Below, one piece after another: positions 1-8,147 of a stretch of 64,000 bases of DNA. This DNA is from Sphingomonas suaedae (lineage in GTDB: Bacteria > Pseudomonadota > Alphaproteobacteria > Sphingomonadales > Sphingomonadaceae): contig NZ_CP042239.1 of NCBI RefSeq assembly GCF_007833215.1, positions 806,001 through 870,000 of the forward strand, written 5' to 3'. Under the pieces are notes generated by a model that saw only the letters and a program-made list of their open reading frames with translations, did no database searches and was not told the DNA's origin. The first letter of the stretch is position 1; every line of letters starts with the position of its first letter. The translations under genes were made by a program, and so were the position numbers.

Positions 1-112
1 GAATGTTGATCACGCCGTTGCATCCGGTGCCGGCGTGAGCGGGGGAGGCAAAGCCGATGGCAGCAGCTGCGGCCAGTCCGGCCAGGGCAAGCTTGACAGG
101 CGTTGAAGTCAT
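1..112 (-). CDS. Secreted protein, N-terminal fragment (cut by window start)
   Basis: Only the first 37 codons are in the window. The start ATG (110-112) follows a GAGGAAA ribosome-binding site. The peptide begins MTSTPVKLALAGLAAAAAIG and continues to SPAHA-GTG, a textbook Sec signal peptide with a positive start, an Ala/Leu core and an AxA-type cleavage site. The mature part visible starts with Gly-Thr-Gly-Cys-Asn-Gly. Nothing further can be said about function, because the rest lies outside the window. A periplasmic or exported location is inferred from the signal peptide. Confidence 0.7.
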   Translation of the reverse strand, partial: MTSTPVKLALAGLAAAAAIGFASPAHAGTGCNGVINI

Positions 113-197
113 GATGGTTTCCTCGCTGAAGTGAGGGGTGCCTTGTCATCCGCTAGTCGCTGTCTTGACCAGCAGGGCACGACGGCAATGCCCGTGC

Positions 198-503
198 TTA
201 CGACGAAGATGCGTCTGGACGGGATTCGGTTATGCGGGCGAAGAGACGCAGCAAGGCCTCCAGCGCGACCGCGATCCCGCCGCCCACTGCTGCGCCGAGC
301 AGCAGCATGACCGGGGCAAACAGCGCGAGCGCGAGCCACTCGCCCGGCGATTGAGGACCAGCCGGACTGTGGGCGCCGCAACAACGGACCGAAGCCACGA
401 GGTAGACGAGCGCGACAACCAGCAGTTCGAACGACGCGAAGCCGATCCAGCCGGCCAGTTTTGCGGATCGGCGCAATACAAATGCTTTGGACGAGATCGT
501 CAT
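198..503 (-). CDS. Small two-helix membrane protein, unknown function
   Basis: A 101-residue protein starting MTISSKAFVLRRSAKLAGW. It has two clear hydrophobic segments (about residues 17-38 and 56-84), joined by a loop containing a Cys-Cys pair, and a polar Ser-rich tail. This looks like a real small inner-membrane protein: the membrane pattern is coherent, whereas the longer ORFs on other frames here are Arg-rich and unstructured. No family is recognised. It lies between a secreted protein fragment and the repeated transporter block, with no obvious operon partner. Confidence 0.55.
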   Translation of the reverse strand: MTISSKAFVLRRSAKLAGWIGFASFELLVVALVYLVASVRCCGAHSPAGPQSPGEWLALALFAPVMLLLGAAVGGGIAVALEALLRLFARITESRPDASSS

Positions 504-804
504 CGTCGTTCGATGCCACGCACTGCGCGAGGCGCCAGCCGTTCGCTACAACGGCGGTCGGATCGCGCATAAAGCGACGAAATCGGCCTGGCTCGCGACT
601 AAAGTGCGCCGGGAATTTCAGCGCTGACTTTGTCCCGCGCGGAAGAGCGCCGCGACGACGGTGAGATGTTCATCTCCGTAATCGGGAAAGACGAAGTGAG
701 GGACCTCACTGAGGAGCAGCACGGAGACCGCAGCTTAGGCCCCTCCCTGGCAACGCCCGGGAGAGGCCTAAGCTCCTCTGCGGGCGTCTGCTTCGCGCCT
801 CACC
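504..804. other. Non-coding stretch left of the repeat
   Basis: Apart from the hairpin at 732-774 I see no credible gene here. The short ORFs are Arg-rich and lack ribosome-binding sites. Confidence 0.5.
732..774. terminator. Long hairpin downstream of the first MFS gene
   Basis: Two 16-nt arms (732-747 and 759-774) pair with a single mismatch around an 11-nt loop; the outer ends read agcttaggc and gcctaagct. It lies 154 bp beyond the stop of the minus-strand MFS gene and just outside the left edge of the long repeat. There is no T-tract on either side, so it may be a transcript-stabilising structure or part of a mobile repeat rather than an intrinsic terminator. Confidence 0.4.
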
Positions 805-2631
805 AGTGCCGCCGTTCGCCATCCTTTCGATGAATCCCAAAAGCGGCCACTGACTGAGGTGGTGGGGAATCGGTTTTGGTAGGAACCTGATTTGCAGGAG
901 CAATTTGATAAGCGAACGAGCGTCGCTCTACTCCGCTTCCAGCTCGCGGAGGCTGCGGCCGCGCGTTTCGCGCCCGAACCAGGCGATCATTCCGGCAGAC
1001 ACCGCCGTCGGAACTAACAGCGCCAGCGCTGCACCCACCAGCGTCGGTGCGAAGCCCGCGGGGGCCGCAACCTGTACTGCGACCCCGCCGAACTTGCTGC
1101 TCCCCGCCACCAATCCTGTTGCCCGCCCCCGGGTGCCGAGGGGATAGTTTTCCGCCGTGAAGGGCAGCAGCACCGCGATGGTCCCGTTAGTGCCGACGAT
1201 CAGCATCGCGATGACCGCGATCAGCACCGGCTCCCAACTCAACAGCGACGGGGGCAGCATCGCACCGATAAGGCCGGCAAAGGTCAGGCCGACTGTGCCG
1301 ACAAGTGTCCATTTGCTGCTCCGACGCGCATAGAATAGCGCGGCCAGCAAGACGGTGGGGAACGCGAGCAGCGATGATTTGGCGAGAATTCCGCTCGCCA
1401 CTTCGGCGCTATAGCCGCGGGCCTGCAGGTCCGATGGAAGCCACAGCAGAAGCCCGAAATTGACGAAACTCCAGCACAGCGCAGTCATGACGAGCGCGGC
1501 GGTGAGGCGGTGATGTTCGGTGCTTGTTGGCGTATCGGCCGGGGCCTCGATAGGTCGCGGCTTAGGCGCTAGGCCGAAGCGCTTCTGCATCTGCGCCAGT
1601 TCGGCTTCGCGGCCGCGTTCGGCGAGAAAGCGTGGCGTTTCAGGAATGAACCGCGCCAAGGCGAGCAGCAACAATCCGCTTGGAAACCCTTGGAGCCAAA
1701 GCGCGCGCCACCCATAGACCGGCTCTAGAACATAGGCCGCCCCGCTGGCGGCGAGATAACCTCCGACCAATCCCATGCCCCCGACCAGCACCAGCACCCA
1801 ACTACGATGGCGCGGCGGCATCACTTCGGCGAGCAGCGTGTAGATCACAGGCAGCATCCCGCCTGCCGATATGCCCATGAGAAAGCACATCACCAGGTTC
1901 CAGGCGAAAGCCGGCATCGCCCCGCAGATGGCGGTCGAGACGAACAGGATCGTCGAAAGCAGGATCGACACGCGACGACCATAGATGTCCGCCAGCCAGC
2001 CCCACAGAAACGAGCCGACGGTAGTACCTGTGAGCGCGACCAGGGGCAGCAACGCGACCTGCGAGCGCGCAATGCCGTATTCGGCTGCCATCCCGGGCAG
2101 CACGAAGCCGAGCGTCGCGGGCTTCATGACGTCGATAATCAGCCCCAGCGTCAGCACTAGCAGGGTTGCGGCGTGCCAGCGGCCGAGCGGAGTCGTGTCC
2201 GGAGCTTCGTAATTGGTACCGGCATGATCGCCATGGCCGCCCCGTACCTTGGGCAACGCCCCGAAACAGGCGAGCGGCACGCCGATCACGATCAGGACCA
2301 TGCCCAGCCCCATGCTGGCGTCCATCGGCATCCCGTTGAGGTGGTTGCCCATGCGGTGCGCCATCGCCAGCATTGGCAGATGCAGCAGCACACCAGCGCT
2401 GATCGCGGCGCAACCTGCCCAGAAATAGGGCGCGCGCTCTCCGACAATCGATGTACTTCCCCCTGTACTCCCCATCGACTTAGGCTAGGCGGAAGTCTCC
2501 GTCCCGACAAGCCACCCCGGCACCGCAGACGCGGTCCGCACGAGGCGTTTGCGACCAATCGATTCTGCTGCTTGCCAACGGCAGCCTTCGCTACGCCTCA
2601 GTAAAATGGCGGTCATTCCGGTGTCGGCCCA
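805..2631. repeat. Long direct repeat, left copy (contains MFS gene)
   Basis: This 1827-bp block matches 15265-17088 in the same orientation. It includes about 120 bp downstream of the MFS gene, the whole gene, and about 155 bp upstream. Positions 1388-2461 are identical base for base to 15847-16920, while 928-1387 carries about 19 substitutions, mostly silent. The match stops sharply at 2631, after a shared tcattccggtgtcggccca. No transposase or terminal inverted repeats are visible at the edges. Confidence 0.92.
928..2475 (-). CDS. MFS transporter, first of two near-identical copies
   Basis: A 515-residue major facilitator superfamily permease of the inner membrane. The MFS signature between helices 2 and 3 of the core is clear (GWLADIYGRR), a PETPRFL motif follows the sixth core helix, and the end reads ETRGRSL, as in sugar-porter and aromatic-acid-type families. 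The first ~100 residues are unusual: two extra hydrophobic helices (about 15-36 and 55-75) joined by a His/Met-containing loop, followed by a GGHGDHAG stretch, before the twelve-helix core starts near residue 102. The substrate cannot be told. The other copy at 15387-16934 differs at three residues (5, a Phe/Tyr in the LLP-TAEN segment, and a Pro/Leu in VQVAA-AGF). No strong ribosome-binding site precedes the ATG at 2475. Confidence 0.85.
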   Translation of the reverse strand: MGSTGGSTSIVGERAPYFWAGCAAISAGVLLHLPMLAMAHRMGNHLNGMPMDASMGLGMVLIVIGVPLACFGALPKVRGGHGDHAGTNYEAPDTTPLGRWHAATLLVLTLGLIIDVMKPATLGFVLPGMAAEYGIARSQVALLPLVALTGTTVGSFLWGWLADIYGRRVSILLSTILFVSTAICGAMPAFAWNLVMCFLMGISAGGMLPVIYTLLAEVMPPRHRSWVLVLVGGMGLVGGYLAASGAAYVLEPVYGWRALWLQGFPSGLLLLALARFIPETPRFLAERGREAELAQMQKRFGLAPKPRPIEAPADTPTSTEHHRLTAALVMTALCWSFVNFGLLLWLPSDLQARGYSAEVASGILAKSSLLAFPTVLLAALFYARRSSKWTLVGTVGLTFAGLIGAMLPPSLLSWEPVLIAVIAMLIVGTNGTIAVLLPFTAENYPLGTRGRATGLVAGSSKFGGVAVQVAAPAGFAPTLVGAALALLVPTAVSAGMIAWFGRETRGRSLRELEAE

Positions 2632-2908
2632 TGAGCGGCCTGTCTGGCTTCAGCGAGACCTCCCAGTCGGAAGGCGCCCTAAAGTCGCAATTCGAGACCA
2701 TTCTTGCTGCCTGAAAGCGGACGTCAGGGTGCTTTCGAGCTAGCCGATGCTGCCCACGACATTCCGCTGCGTGGGACGACGGGAGGCCAAGTGCCTACAT
2801 TAAACAATTGGATTTCGCCCCGTTTATGCAACCTGAGATTGACGCCGTCTCACTTACGCGCCGATAAGACGCCTCTGGCCGCCGTGTTTGAGAGTTCGAG
2901 GTGCCGCC
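2476..2908. other. Intergenic region between divergent MFS and sensor kinase genes
   Basis: The first ~155 bp belong to the long repeat. The remainder (2632-2908) is unique and should carry the promoters of the kinase operon. A 27-codon ORF at 2631-2714 is likely chance. The sequence gaaagcggacgtcag near 2713 resembles the aaaagcggccactgac segment found near 839 and 15300, suggesting decayed short repeats. No clear promoter was identified by eye. Confidence 0.4.
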
Positions 2909-5059
2909 ATGAGGCAGATCCGCTGGGGTCGTATCAGTGTCATCGCAGCGACCGCGAGCGTGCCGGCGATCCTGCTCGTTCTTACATCTCTTGCGAACCG
3001 GGGGTTCGACGAAACCGAGCGGCTGCGCGTCGAGGTCGAGCGCTCCTATGAGACGCGCGCCGCGCTTGGACGGGTGCTATCGCTGCATCAGGATATCGAG
3101 CTTGGCCAGCGCGGCTATCTGATAACGGGCGACGAAGCCTTTCTGCGGCCCTATCGCGATGCAGAGCGCGAGGTGCGCCAGTCGCTCAATGCGTTGGCGA
3201 AGGCAGATATCGACCCGGCGGACCGCGCGCTGCTCGCGCGGCTCGAAGCCACGTCAGATGCGAAGCGCGACTTTGTGGGCCGGACCATCGGGCTGTACGG
3301 TCGGGGCGAGCGCGAGGCAGCAAGGGCGCTGGTCAGCGGCGGTGAAGGCAAGCGCCTGATGGACCGCCTGCGCACCGACATCGCCGAACTCTCGCGTCTC
3401 GAGCGGTCGCGCCTTGCCGAGCGGACTGCGGTCGCAGCGTCGGCCCGAAACCTGTTGCGCATTCAGACGGTCGGGCTGCAGATTGCGTTGATCCTGCTGC
3501 TCGCGCTCGCCGTGTGGCTGGTCCAGCGCAGCAATGCGGCGCGGCAGGCCGCCTTGCGGCGCGCCGAGGATGCCGCAGCCCGTCAGGAGATCATCTTCGA
3601 CAGCGCCAAGGACGGGATGATCGTGATCAACCCGAGCGGGAGTATCGAGAGCCTCAATCCTGCAGCGGCGGCGTTGTTCCGATATCAGCCTGAGGCGCTG
3701 CTGCGTCGCGACATTGGCGTGTTGTTCGAAGTTGCCCCGGATCGCGGACGGGTGGAGAGCTTTCTGCGGCGCCTTGGCGCAAACCGCAAGGAAGGGAGCG
3801 GACAGGTCCAGGAATTCGTGGCACGCCGCGCGGACCTGACCACCGTCCCGGTGGAAGTATCGATCAGCCCGGTGCGCCTTGCCGAAGTCACGCTGTATCT
3901 CGCCGTCATTCGCGACATCAGCGAGCGGCGAGAGATGGACCAGATGAAGACCGAGTTTGTCGCGACGGTCAGCCATGAGCTGCGCACGCCACTCACCTCG
4001 ATCGCCGGTTCTCTCGGTCTGATCACCGGGGGCGCCGCCGGCGAGCTGCCGTCCAAGGTCGCCCGGCTGGTCGGGATCGCACACAGCAACGCGGCGCGAC
4101 TTGTCCGCCTGATCAACGACATCCTCGATATCGAGAAGATTGAGGCCGGGCGCATGCAATTCGATATCCGCCCGTTGCCGCTCGACGTACTCTTGCAGAA
4201 TGCCGTGCACCAGAGCGCTGGTCTCGCCGGGCAGCTCGACGTGCATCTCGAGCTGATCGCGCCGCCGTCGGACGCGGCGGTGCTCGGCGACGAAGACCGT
4301 CTGATGCAGGTATTCGCCAATCTCCTGTCCAACGCGCTCAAATTCTCGCCGACCGGCGGGGTCGTGACCGTTCATGTCCGCCCACTAGACCGCCGCTACC
4401 GGATCGCGATTGCCGACCAGGGCAGCGGCATTCCCGAGGATTTCCGCGACCGCATTTTCGGCAAGTTTGCCCAGGCCGACAGTTCCGACACGCGGCAGAA
4501 AGGCGGTACCGGGCTGGGGCTCAGCATCGTGCGTGAGATCGTTCAGCGACTCGGTGGATCGGTCAGCTTCGAATCGAACGCGGGACGCGGGACGGTGTTC
4601 TACGTCGATTTGCCCGCAGCAACCGCCCCAAGGATTGCGGACGAGGCGGCACCGGTTGCCGAGCCGGTGATCGAGCGCGCGCCGACTGCGACGCTTCCTG
4701 TTATTCTCCATGTCGACGACGATCCGGACATGCTGGACGTCCTCGCCGATGCATTCGAGGGCCGCGCGACATTGCGCTCGACCCCGAGTGTCGGGGAGGC
4801 GCGCGCGATGCTCAAGCGAGAGCGGATGGACGCCGCGATCCTCGATATCGGCTTGCTCGACGGATGCGGGACCGATCTGGTCGCGCCGCTGCGCGAAGGC
4901 CAGCCCGACCTTCCGATCATCGTCTTCACCGCACAGGAGGCGGATCAATGCGGCTCGACCGGTATCGATCTGGTACTGGTCAAGTCGCGCGCCACGCTCG
5001 ACGTTCTCGTGAACGAGACCATGCTTCGGATCGCGCGGCGGGAGGAGGCGAACCCATGA
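2909..5059 (+). CDS. Hybrid sensor histidine kinase: CHASE3-PAS-HisKA-HATPase-REC
   Basis: A 716-residue membrane sensor. The order is: helix 1 (~9-29); extracytoplasmic CHASE3-type domain (~35-175) with the hallmark GQRGYLITGDEAFLRPY; helix 2 (~188-208); PAS (~225-345); dimerisation/phosphoacceptor domain with SHELRTPL (His356); ATPase domain with N-box NLLSNALKFSP, DQGSGIP and GGTGLGLSI; and a C-terminal receiver with HVDDDPDM, the phosphoacceptor Asp in ILDIGLLDG, FTA and a Lys in VLVKSR. ATG 2909 is chosen because GAGG lies about 8 nt upstream; an in-frame TTG at 2888 is less likely. The stop overlaps the next start (ATGA). With the adjacent receiver and Hpt genes it can form a multistep phosphorelay. 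The ligand is unknown. Confidence 0.9.
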   Translation: MRQIRWGRISVIAATASVPAILLVLTSLANRGFDETERLRVEVERSYETRAALGRVLSLHQDIELGQRGYLITGDEAFLRPYRDAEREVRQSLNALAKADIDPADRALLARLEATSDAKRDFVGRTIGLYGRGEREAARALVSGGEGKRLMDRLRTDIAELSRLERSRLAERTAVAASARNLLRIQTVGLQIALILLLALAVWLVQRSNAARQAALRRAEDAAARQEIIFDSAKDGMIVINPSGSIESLNPAAAALFRYQPEALLRRDIGVLFEVAPDRGRVESFLRRLGANRKEGSGQVQEFVARRADLTTVPVEVSISPVRLAEVTLYLAVIRDISERREMDQMKTEFVATVSHELRTPLTSIAGSLGLITGGAAGELPSKVARLVGIAHSNAARLVRLINDILDIEKIEAGRMQFDIRPLPLDVLLQNAVHQSAGLAGQLDVHLELIAPPSDAAVLGDEDRLMQVFANLLSNALKFSPTGGVVTVHVRPLDRRYRIAIADQGSGIPEDFRDRIFGKFAQADSSDTRQKGGTGLGLSIVREIVQRLGGSVSFESNAGRGTVFYVDLPAATAPRIADEAAPVAEPVIERAPTATLPVILHVDDDPDMLDVLADAFEGRATLRSTPSVGEARAMLKRERMDAAILDIGLLDGCGTDLVAPLREGQPDLPIIVFTAQEADQCGSTGIDLVLVKSRATLDVLVNETMLRIARREEANP

Positions 5060-5424
5060 TCCGGATCCTCTATGTCGATGACGAGGCGGATATTCGCGAG
5101 GTCGCGCAGCTGTCGCTAGAGCTGGATCCTGATCTCGAGGTGCGAAGTTGCGCGTCGGGCGCGGAGGGGCTGGAACTCGCCGCGGGATGGCGACCCAACC
5201 TGATCCTGCTCGACGTGATGATGCCGGGCATGGATGGGCCGACCACCTTCGCGCGTCTGCGCGAGCAGCCCGAGACCGCCGGAATTCCGGTGGTGTTCAT
5301 CACCGCCCGCACCCAGACGCAGGAGGTGCAGCGTTTTCGCGAGCTCGGCGCGAGGGGCGTTCTGGCCAAGCCGTTCGATCCGATGACGCTCGCCGATCAG
5401 GTGCGCGCGCTGCTCGATGGCTGA
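5056..5424 (+). CDS. CheY-like single-domain response regulator
   Basis: A 122-residue stand-alone receiver domain. It has the acidic pair in YVDDEAD, the phosphoacceptor Asp in LLDVMMPGMDG, the conserved Thr in FITAR, and the Lys in LAKPFDP. There is no output domain, so it acts by protein contact or as a phosphate relay. Its ATG overlaps the kinase stop by 4 nt and its stop overlaps the Hpt gene by 8 nt, so the three are translationally coupled and very probably signal to one another. The final target is not shown by the sequence; the convergent glycosyltransferase operon is the obvious candidate. Confidence 0.9.
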   Translation: MIRILYVDDEADIREVAQLSLELDPDLEVRSCASGAEGLELAAGWRPNLILLDVMMPGMDGPTTFARLREQPETAGIPVVFITARTQTQEVQRFRELGARGVLAKPFDPMTLADQVRALLDG

Positions 5425-5704
5425 GTTCGAGGCGCGCATGGCGGCGCTGCGCACGCGGTTTGCAGCGCGTGCGACCGCAGAGACCGAAGCGATCCGGAGG
5501 CATCTCGCCGCGGGCGAACGGGAGGCGTTGCGCGACATCTGCCACTGGCTTGCCGGTACCGCGGGAACATTCGGCTATCCGGCGATCAGCGACGCCGCGT
5601 CGCGGGTCGAGGAAGCGATCGAAGCGGGCGCGGGGGACGCTGCCTTCGAGCATCTCGCTGCCGCGCTGCTGCAGGAACTGGACGCTCTCCCTCAGGAGCG
5701 CTGA
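5417..5704 (+). CDS. Hpt-domain histidine phosphotransferase
   Basis: A 95-residue all-helical protein that fits a single Hpt domain. The phosphorylatable His is in CHWLAGTAGTFGYPAI (about residue 43), matching the H-x-L-A-G-x-A-G-T-F-G pattern of Hpt proteins. Hpt proteins shuttle phosphate between the receiver of a hybrid kinase and a downstream receiver. Here it is the last gene of the kinase-receiver-Hpt operon, starting inside the receiver gene (8-nt overlap). Its 3' end overlaps the 3' end of the convergent glycosyltransferase gene by 13 bp. Confidence 0.85.
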   Translation: MAEFEARMAALRTRFAARATAETEAIRRHLAAGEREALRDICHWLAGTAGTFGYPAISDAASRVEEAIEAGAGDAAFEHLAAALLQELDALPQER

Positions 5705-7110
5705 AACCCCTTGCGCACCATCATGCCCCAACCCTGCTTCTTGCGCACGAACTGCCACCAGCCGCGCAGCCGCCAGAAGTTGTTGAGCTGGCGATAGCCG
5801 AAATTCTCGGCGATCGCCGCGAGCGTCAGCGTCGCCAGGTCGCGTGCATTCTTGAGACGGCGCAGCTGGATTTCCTCTAGCACCAGCGTTGCGACGCTGA
5901 TGAACACGCCAAAGGTAAACACCACGGCGATGAACGCGAGCAGATATTCGATCGAGATCAGCCCGAGCAGCCATAGTGGCGGCACAAGCGCATAGCCGAC
6001 CACCTCGACGATCGGACCAATCACGTCGACGACCCAAACCTGCCCGAAGCCGAAAAAGCCGATCCGGCCATATTTCGGGTTGAGGAACATGTCGCCATGC
6101 TTGCGATAGGTTTCGAGCGACCCGCGCTGCCAGCGCGCGCGCTGATTGGCGAGGATCGAGAGGCTTTCCGGTGCCTCGGTCCAACTGACGGGCTCGGGGA
6201 TATAGGCGATGCGATAGTCGCGCTTTCGGTCGCGCATATAGCGGTGAAGCTTGACCACCAGCTCCATATCCTCGCCGACGGTATTCTGGCTGAATCCGCC
6301 GACCTCGATCGTGCTGCTGCGCCGGAAGAGACCAAATGCGCCCGAGATGATCATCAGCGTCTGCATCTGGCTGAGCCCGAGCCGCGCCATGAGGAAGGCG
6401 CGGAGATACTCGACCACCTGGAACAGCGCGAGCAGGTTGCGCGGCAACCGCGCCTCGATCAGCCGGCCATGCTCGATCCGGCAGCCATTGGCGATGCGGA
6501 TGGTGCCGCCGACCGCGACGGTCCGGATCGGGTCCTCGACAAAGGGGCGGACGACGCGGATCAGGGCGTCGGGTTCGAGCAGCGTATCGGCATCGATCAC
6601 GCAGACCAGCGGTGCGCGCGCGACGTTGATCCCTGCGTTCATCGCATCGGCCTTGCCGCCATTATCCTTGTCGATTACTAGCAGGCGCGGATAGGCCGGG
6701 TTGGCATAGAGGCCGCGGATCGGTTTGCTTTCAACTGCCAAATCGAGATAGCGCCGCACCGGCTTCAGGTCGAAATGCGCGATCAGTCGGGCGAGCGTCG
6801 CATCCTTCGACCCGTCGTTGATCACCAGCACTTCGAACTCGGGATAGTGCAGGGCGAGCAGCGCCTCCGCGCTCTCGATGATCGTCAGTTCTTCATTATA
6901 TGCGGGCGCAATCACCGCGATGGGCGGGGCCAGGTCGGCATAGCGGTCCCACAGCACCTCGGTCGGCTGCATTGCCGGGCGGCGATGGAGGGCGACCGCC
7001 GCAAAGCCGAGTTGAACGATATAGAGCAGAATCTGAATCAGGCCGATGGCGATGACGAACCAGGTGACGATCTCCGCGACCGTATAAAGCCAAGCAGGGA
7101 AAACGATCAT
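5692..7110 (-). CDS. Family-2 glycosyltransferase, membrane polysaccharide synthase-like
   Basis: A 472-residue processive-type glycosyltransferase. An N-terminal membrane helix pair (~10-45) precedes a GT-A catalytic domain with VINDGSKD (~98), DKDNGGKADAMNAG (~150), the metal-binding IDADT (~169), GEDMEL (~259) and the QRARW motif (~312, QxxRW of cellulose/hyaluronan/PNAG synthases). C-terminal helices follow (~350-420). No PilZ domain is fused, so c-di-GMP control, if any, must act through a partner. The start is ATG 7110, which overlaps the HEAT gene stop (ATGA). It is the last gene of a four-gene operon with receiver, TPR-barrel and HEAT genes. The overall plan resembles NfrB/PgaC-type synthases; the sugar is unknown. 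Confidence 0.88.
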   Translation of the reverse strand: MIVFPAWLYTVAEIVTWFVIAIGLIQILLYIVQLGFAAVALHRRPAMQPTEVLWDRYADLAPPIAVIAPAYNEELTIIESAEALLALHYPEFEVLVINDGSKDATLARLIAHFDLKPVRRYLDLAVESKPIRGLYANPAYPRLLVIDKDNGGKADAMNAGINVARAPLVCVIDADTLLEPDALIRVVRPFVEDPIRTVAVGGTIRIANGCRIEHGRLIEARLPRNLLALFQVVEYLRAFLMARLGLSQMQTLMIISGAFGLFRRSSTIEVGGFSQNTVGEDMELVVKLHRYMRDRKRDYRIAYIPEPVSWTEAPESLSILANQRARWQRGSLETYRKHGDMFLNPKYGRIGFFGFGQVWVVDVIGPIVEVVGYALVPPLWLLGLISIEYLLAFIAVVFTFGVFISVATLVLEEIQLRRLKNARDLATLTLAAIAENFGYRQLNNFWRLRGWWQFVRKKQGWGMMVRKGFQRS

Positions 7111-8147
7111 GGCGCGATCCCCTTTTCTGCGAGGATCGCCTCCGCGACTTCCGCCGCGACCCCGCCGCCGCGCTCGGCAGCATCGCGCAAGCGCGCGATG
7201 CCGGGCGCGCCGATCGCCACCAGCGCTTCTGCGGAGCGGAACCGGACCCACCATTCGGCATCGCCAAGCATCGCGGCGAGGGCATCCGCGGCATCGACCA
7301 TCCCAATCCGGCCGGCGGCCTGGGCTGCGGCGGCGCGTGCCGCCATCGATTCGCTCGACAGCGCAAACCGCACCGCCTGCGCGCCGCTCGGGTGGCCGAA
7401 CTGGCCAAGCGCGTGGATGTAGCGCGGAAGCTCCTCGGCCCCGTCGCGCGCGGCAAGCGCCAGGTCGGCGATGACCGGCACCAGAGAAAAGTCACCGGTT
7501 TCCGCCAGTGCCTCGACCGCGGCGACGCGCACCTCGCTATTCTGATCCAGCTGCAGCACCAGCGCCCTGATCTCCTGGGGCCGCGTGCGCGCGATCGAAG
7601 TGAACAGGCTCACCGCCAATCGCGAAGACTGCCCGGCGCCAAGCTCGAGTTGCTCGACAAGATCGATCAGCTCGAACGCTTCGCCCTTGTCGGCGAGAGC
7701 CTGCGCTGCGGCGAGCCGGATGTTACGGTCGCGGTCGCCCAGGGCCCGGCGCAGTGCCTCGCGCGCGCTCATATCATCGAACTGCGCGAGCCCCTGTAGT
7801 GCGTACATCCGGTCGCGCGCGGCACCCGCGCGCATCCGCCGTGCAAGCCGCTCGGGCACGCCCAATTGCGTCGCGCTGGCGATGAAGGCGGCGCGTTCGG
7901 GACCACGGACAAGCTGCATCAGGTCGAGCGACAGGTCGGCGATGACATGATCAGGAACGCGGCGGAACAGCTCGCGATCGATCTGCTCGCCCGCGAGCAG
8001 AAGCGGTGTGAGCCGTCGCCGCGCGGCCAGGTGCCGGCCGCCGCGCCAGTGCGCCAGCAGCCGCAGCAGGACCAGCCCGCCCATCACTACGACCGCCGCC
8101 ACCGCCAGCACCAGCGAAACGGTCCAGATCAGCAGCAGCGGACTCAA
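7107..8147 (-). CDS. Membrane-anchored HEAT-repeat protein
   Basis: A 346-residue protein with one N-terminal membrane helix (residues ~5-30), followed by a soluble helical repeat domain. Tandem HEAT/PBS-lyase-type repeats are visible from about residue 115 to the end, e.g. RDRNIRLAAAQALADKG, NSEVRVAAVEALAETG and AEWWVRFRSAEALVAIG. Such repeats bind proteins. With the flanking genes it probably links the inner-membrane glycosyltransferase to the outer-membrane TPR barrel or to the receiver. The topology (cytoplasmic or periplasmic repeats) cannot be decided by eye. It overlaps both neighbours by 4 nt. Confidence 0.85.
   Translation of the reverse strand: MSPLLLIWTVSLVLAVAAVVVMGGLVLLRLLAHWRGGRHLAARRRLTPLLLAGEQIDRELFRRVPDHVIADLSLDLMQLVRGPERAAFIASATQLGVPERLARRMRAGAARDRMYALQGLAQFDDMSAREALRRALGDRDRNIRLAAAQALADKGEAFELIDLVEQLELGAGQSSRLAVSLFTSIARTRPQEIRALVLQLDQNSEVRVAAVEALAETGDFSLVPVIADLALAARDGAEELPRYIHALGQFGHPSGAQAVRFALSSESMAARAAAAQAAGRIGMVDAADALAAMLGDAEWWVRFRSAEALVAIGAPGIARLRDAAERGGGVAAEVAEAILAEKGIAP

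Noticed and set aside
2631..2714. 27-codon ORF at the edge of the left repeat
   Set aside because: It has no ribosome-binding site and no conservation evidence, and it begins within the repeat boundary; it is likely chance.
3254..4375. 373-codon minus-strand ORF inside the sensor kinase gene
   Set aside because: It is antisense to clear HisKA/HATPase motifs, has no domain of its own, and is a GC-rich shadow.
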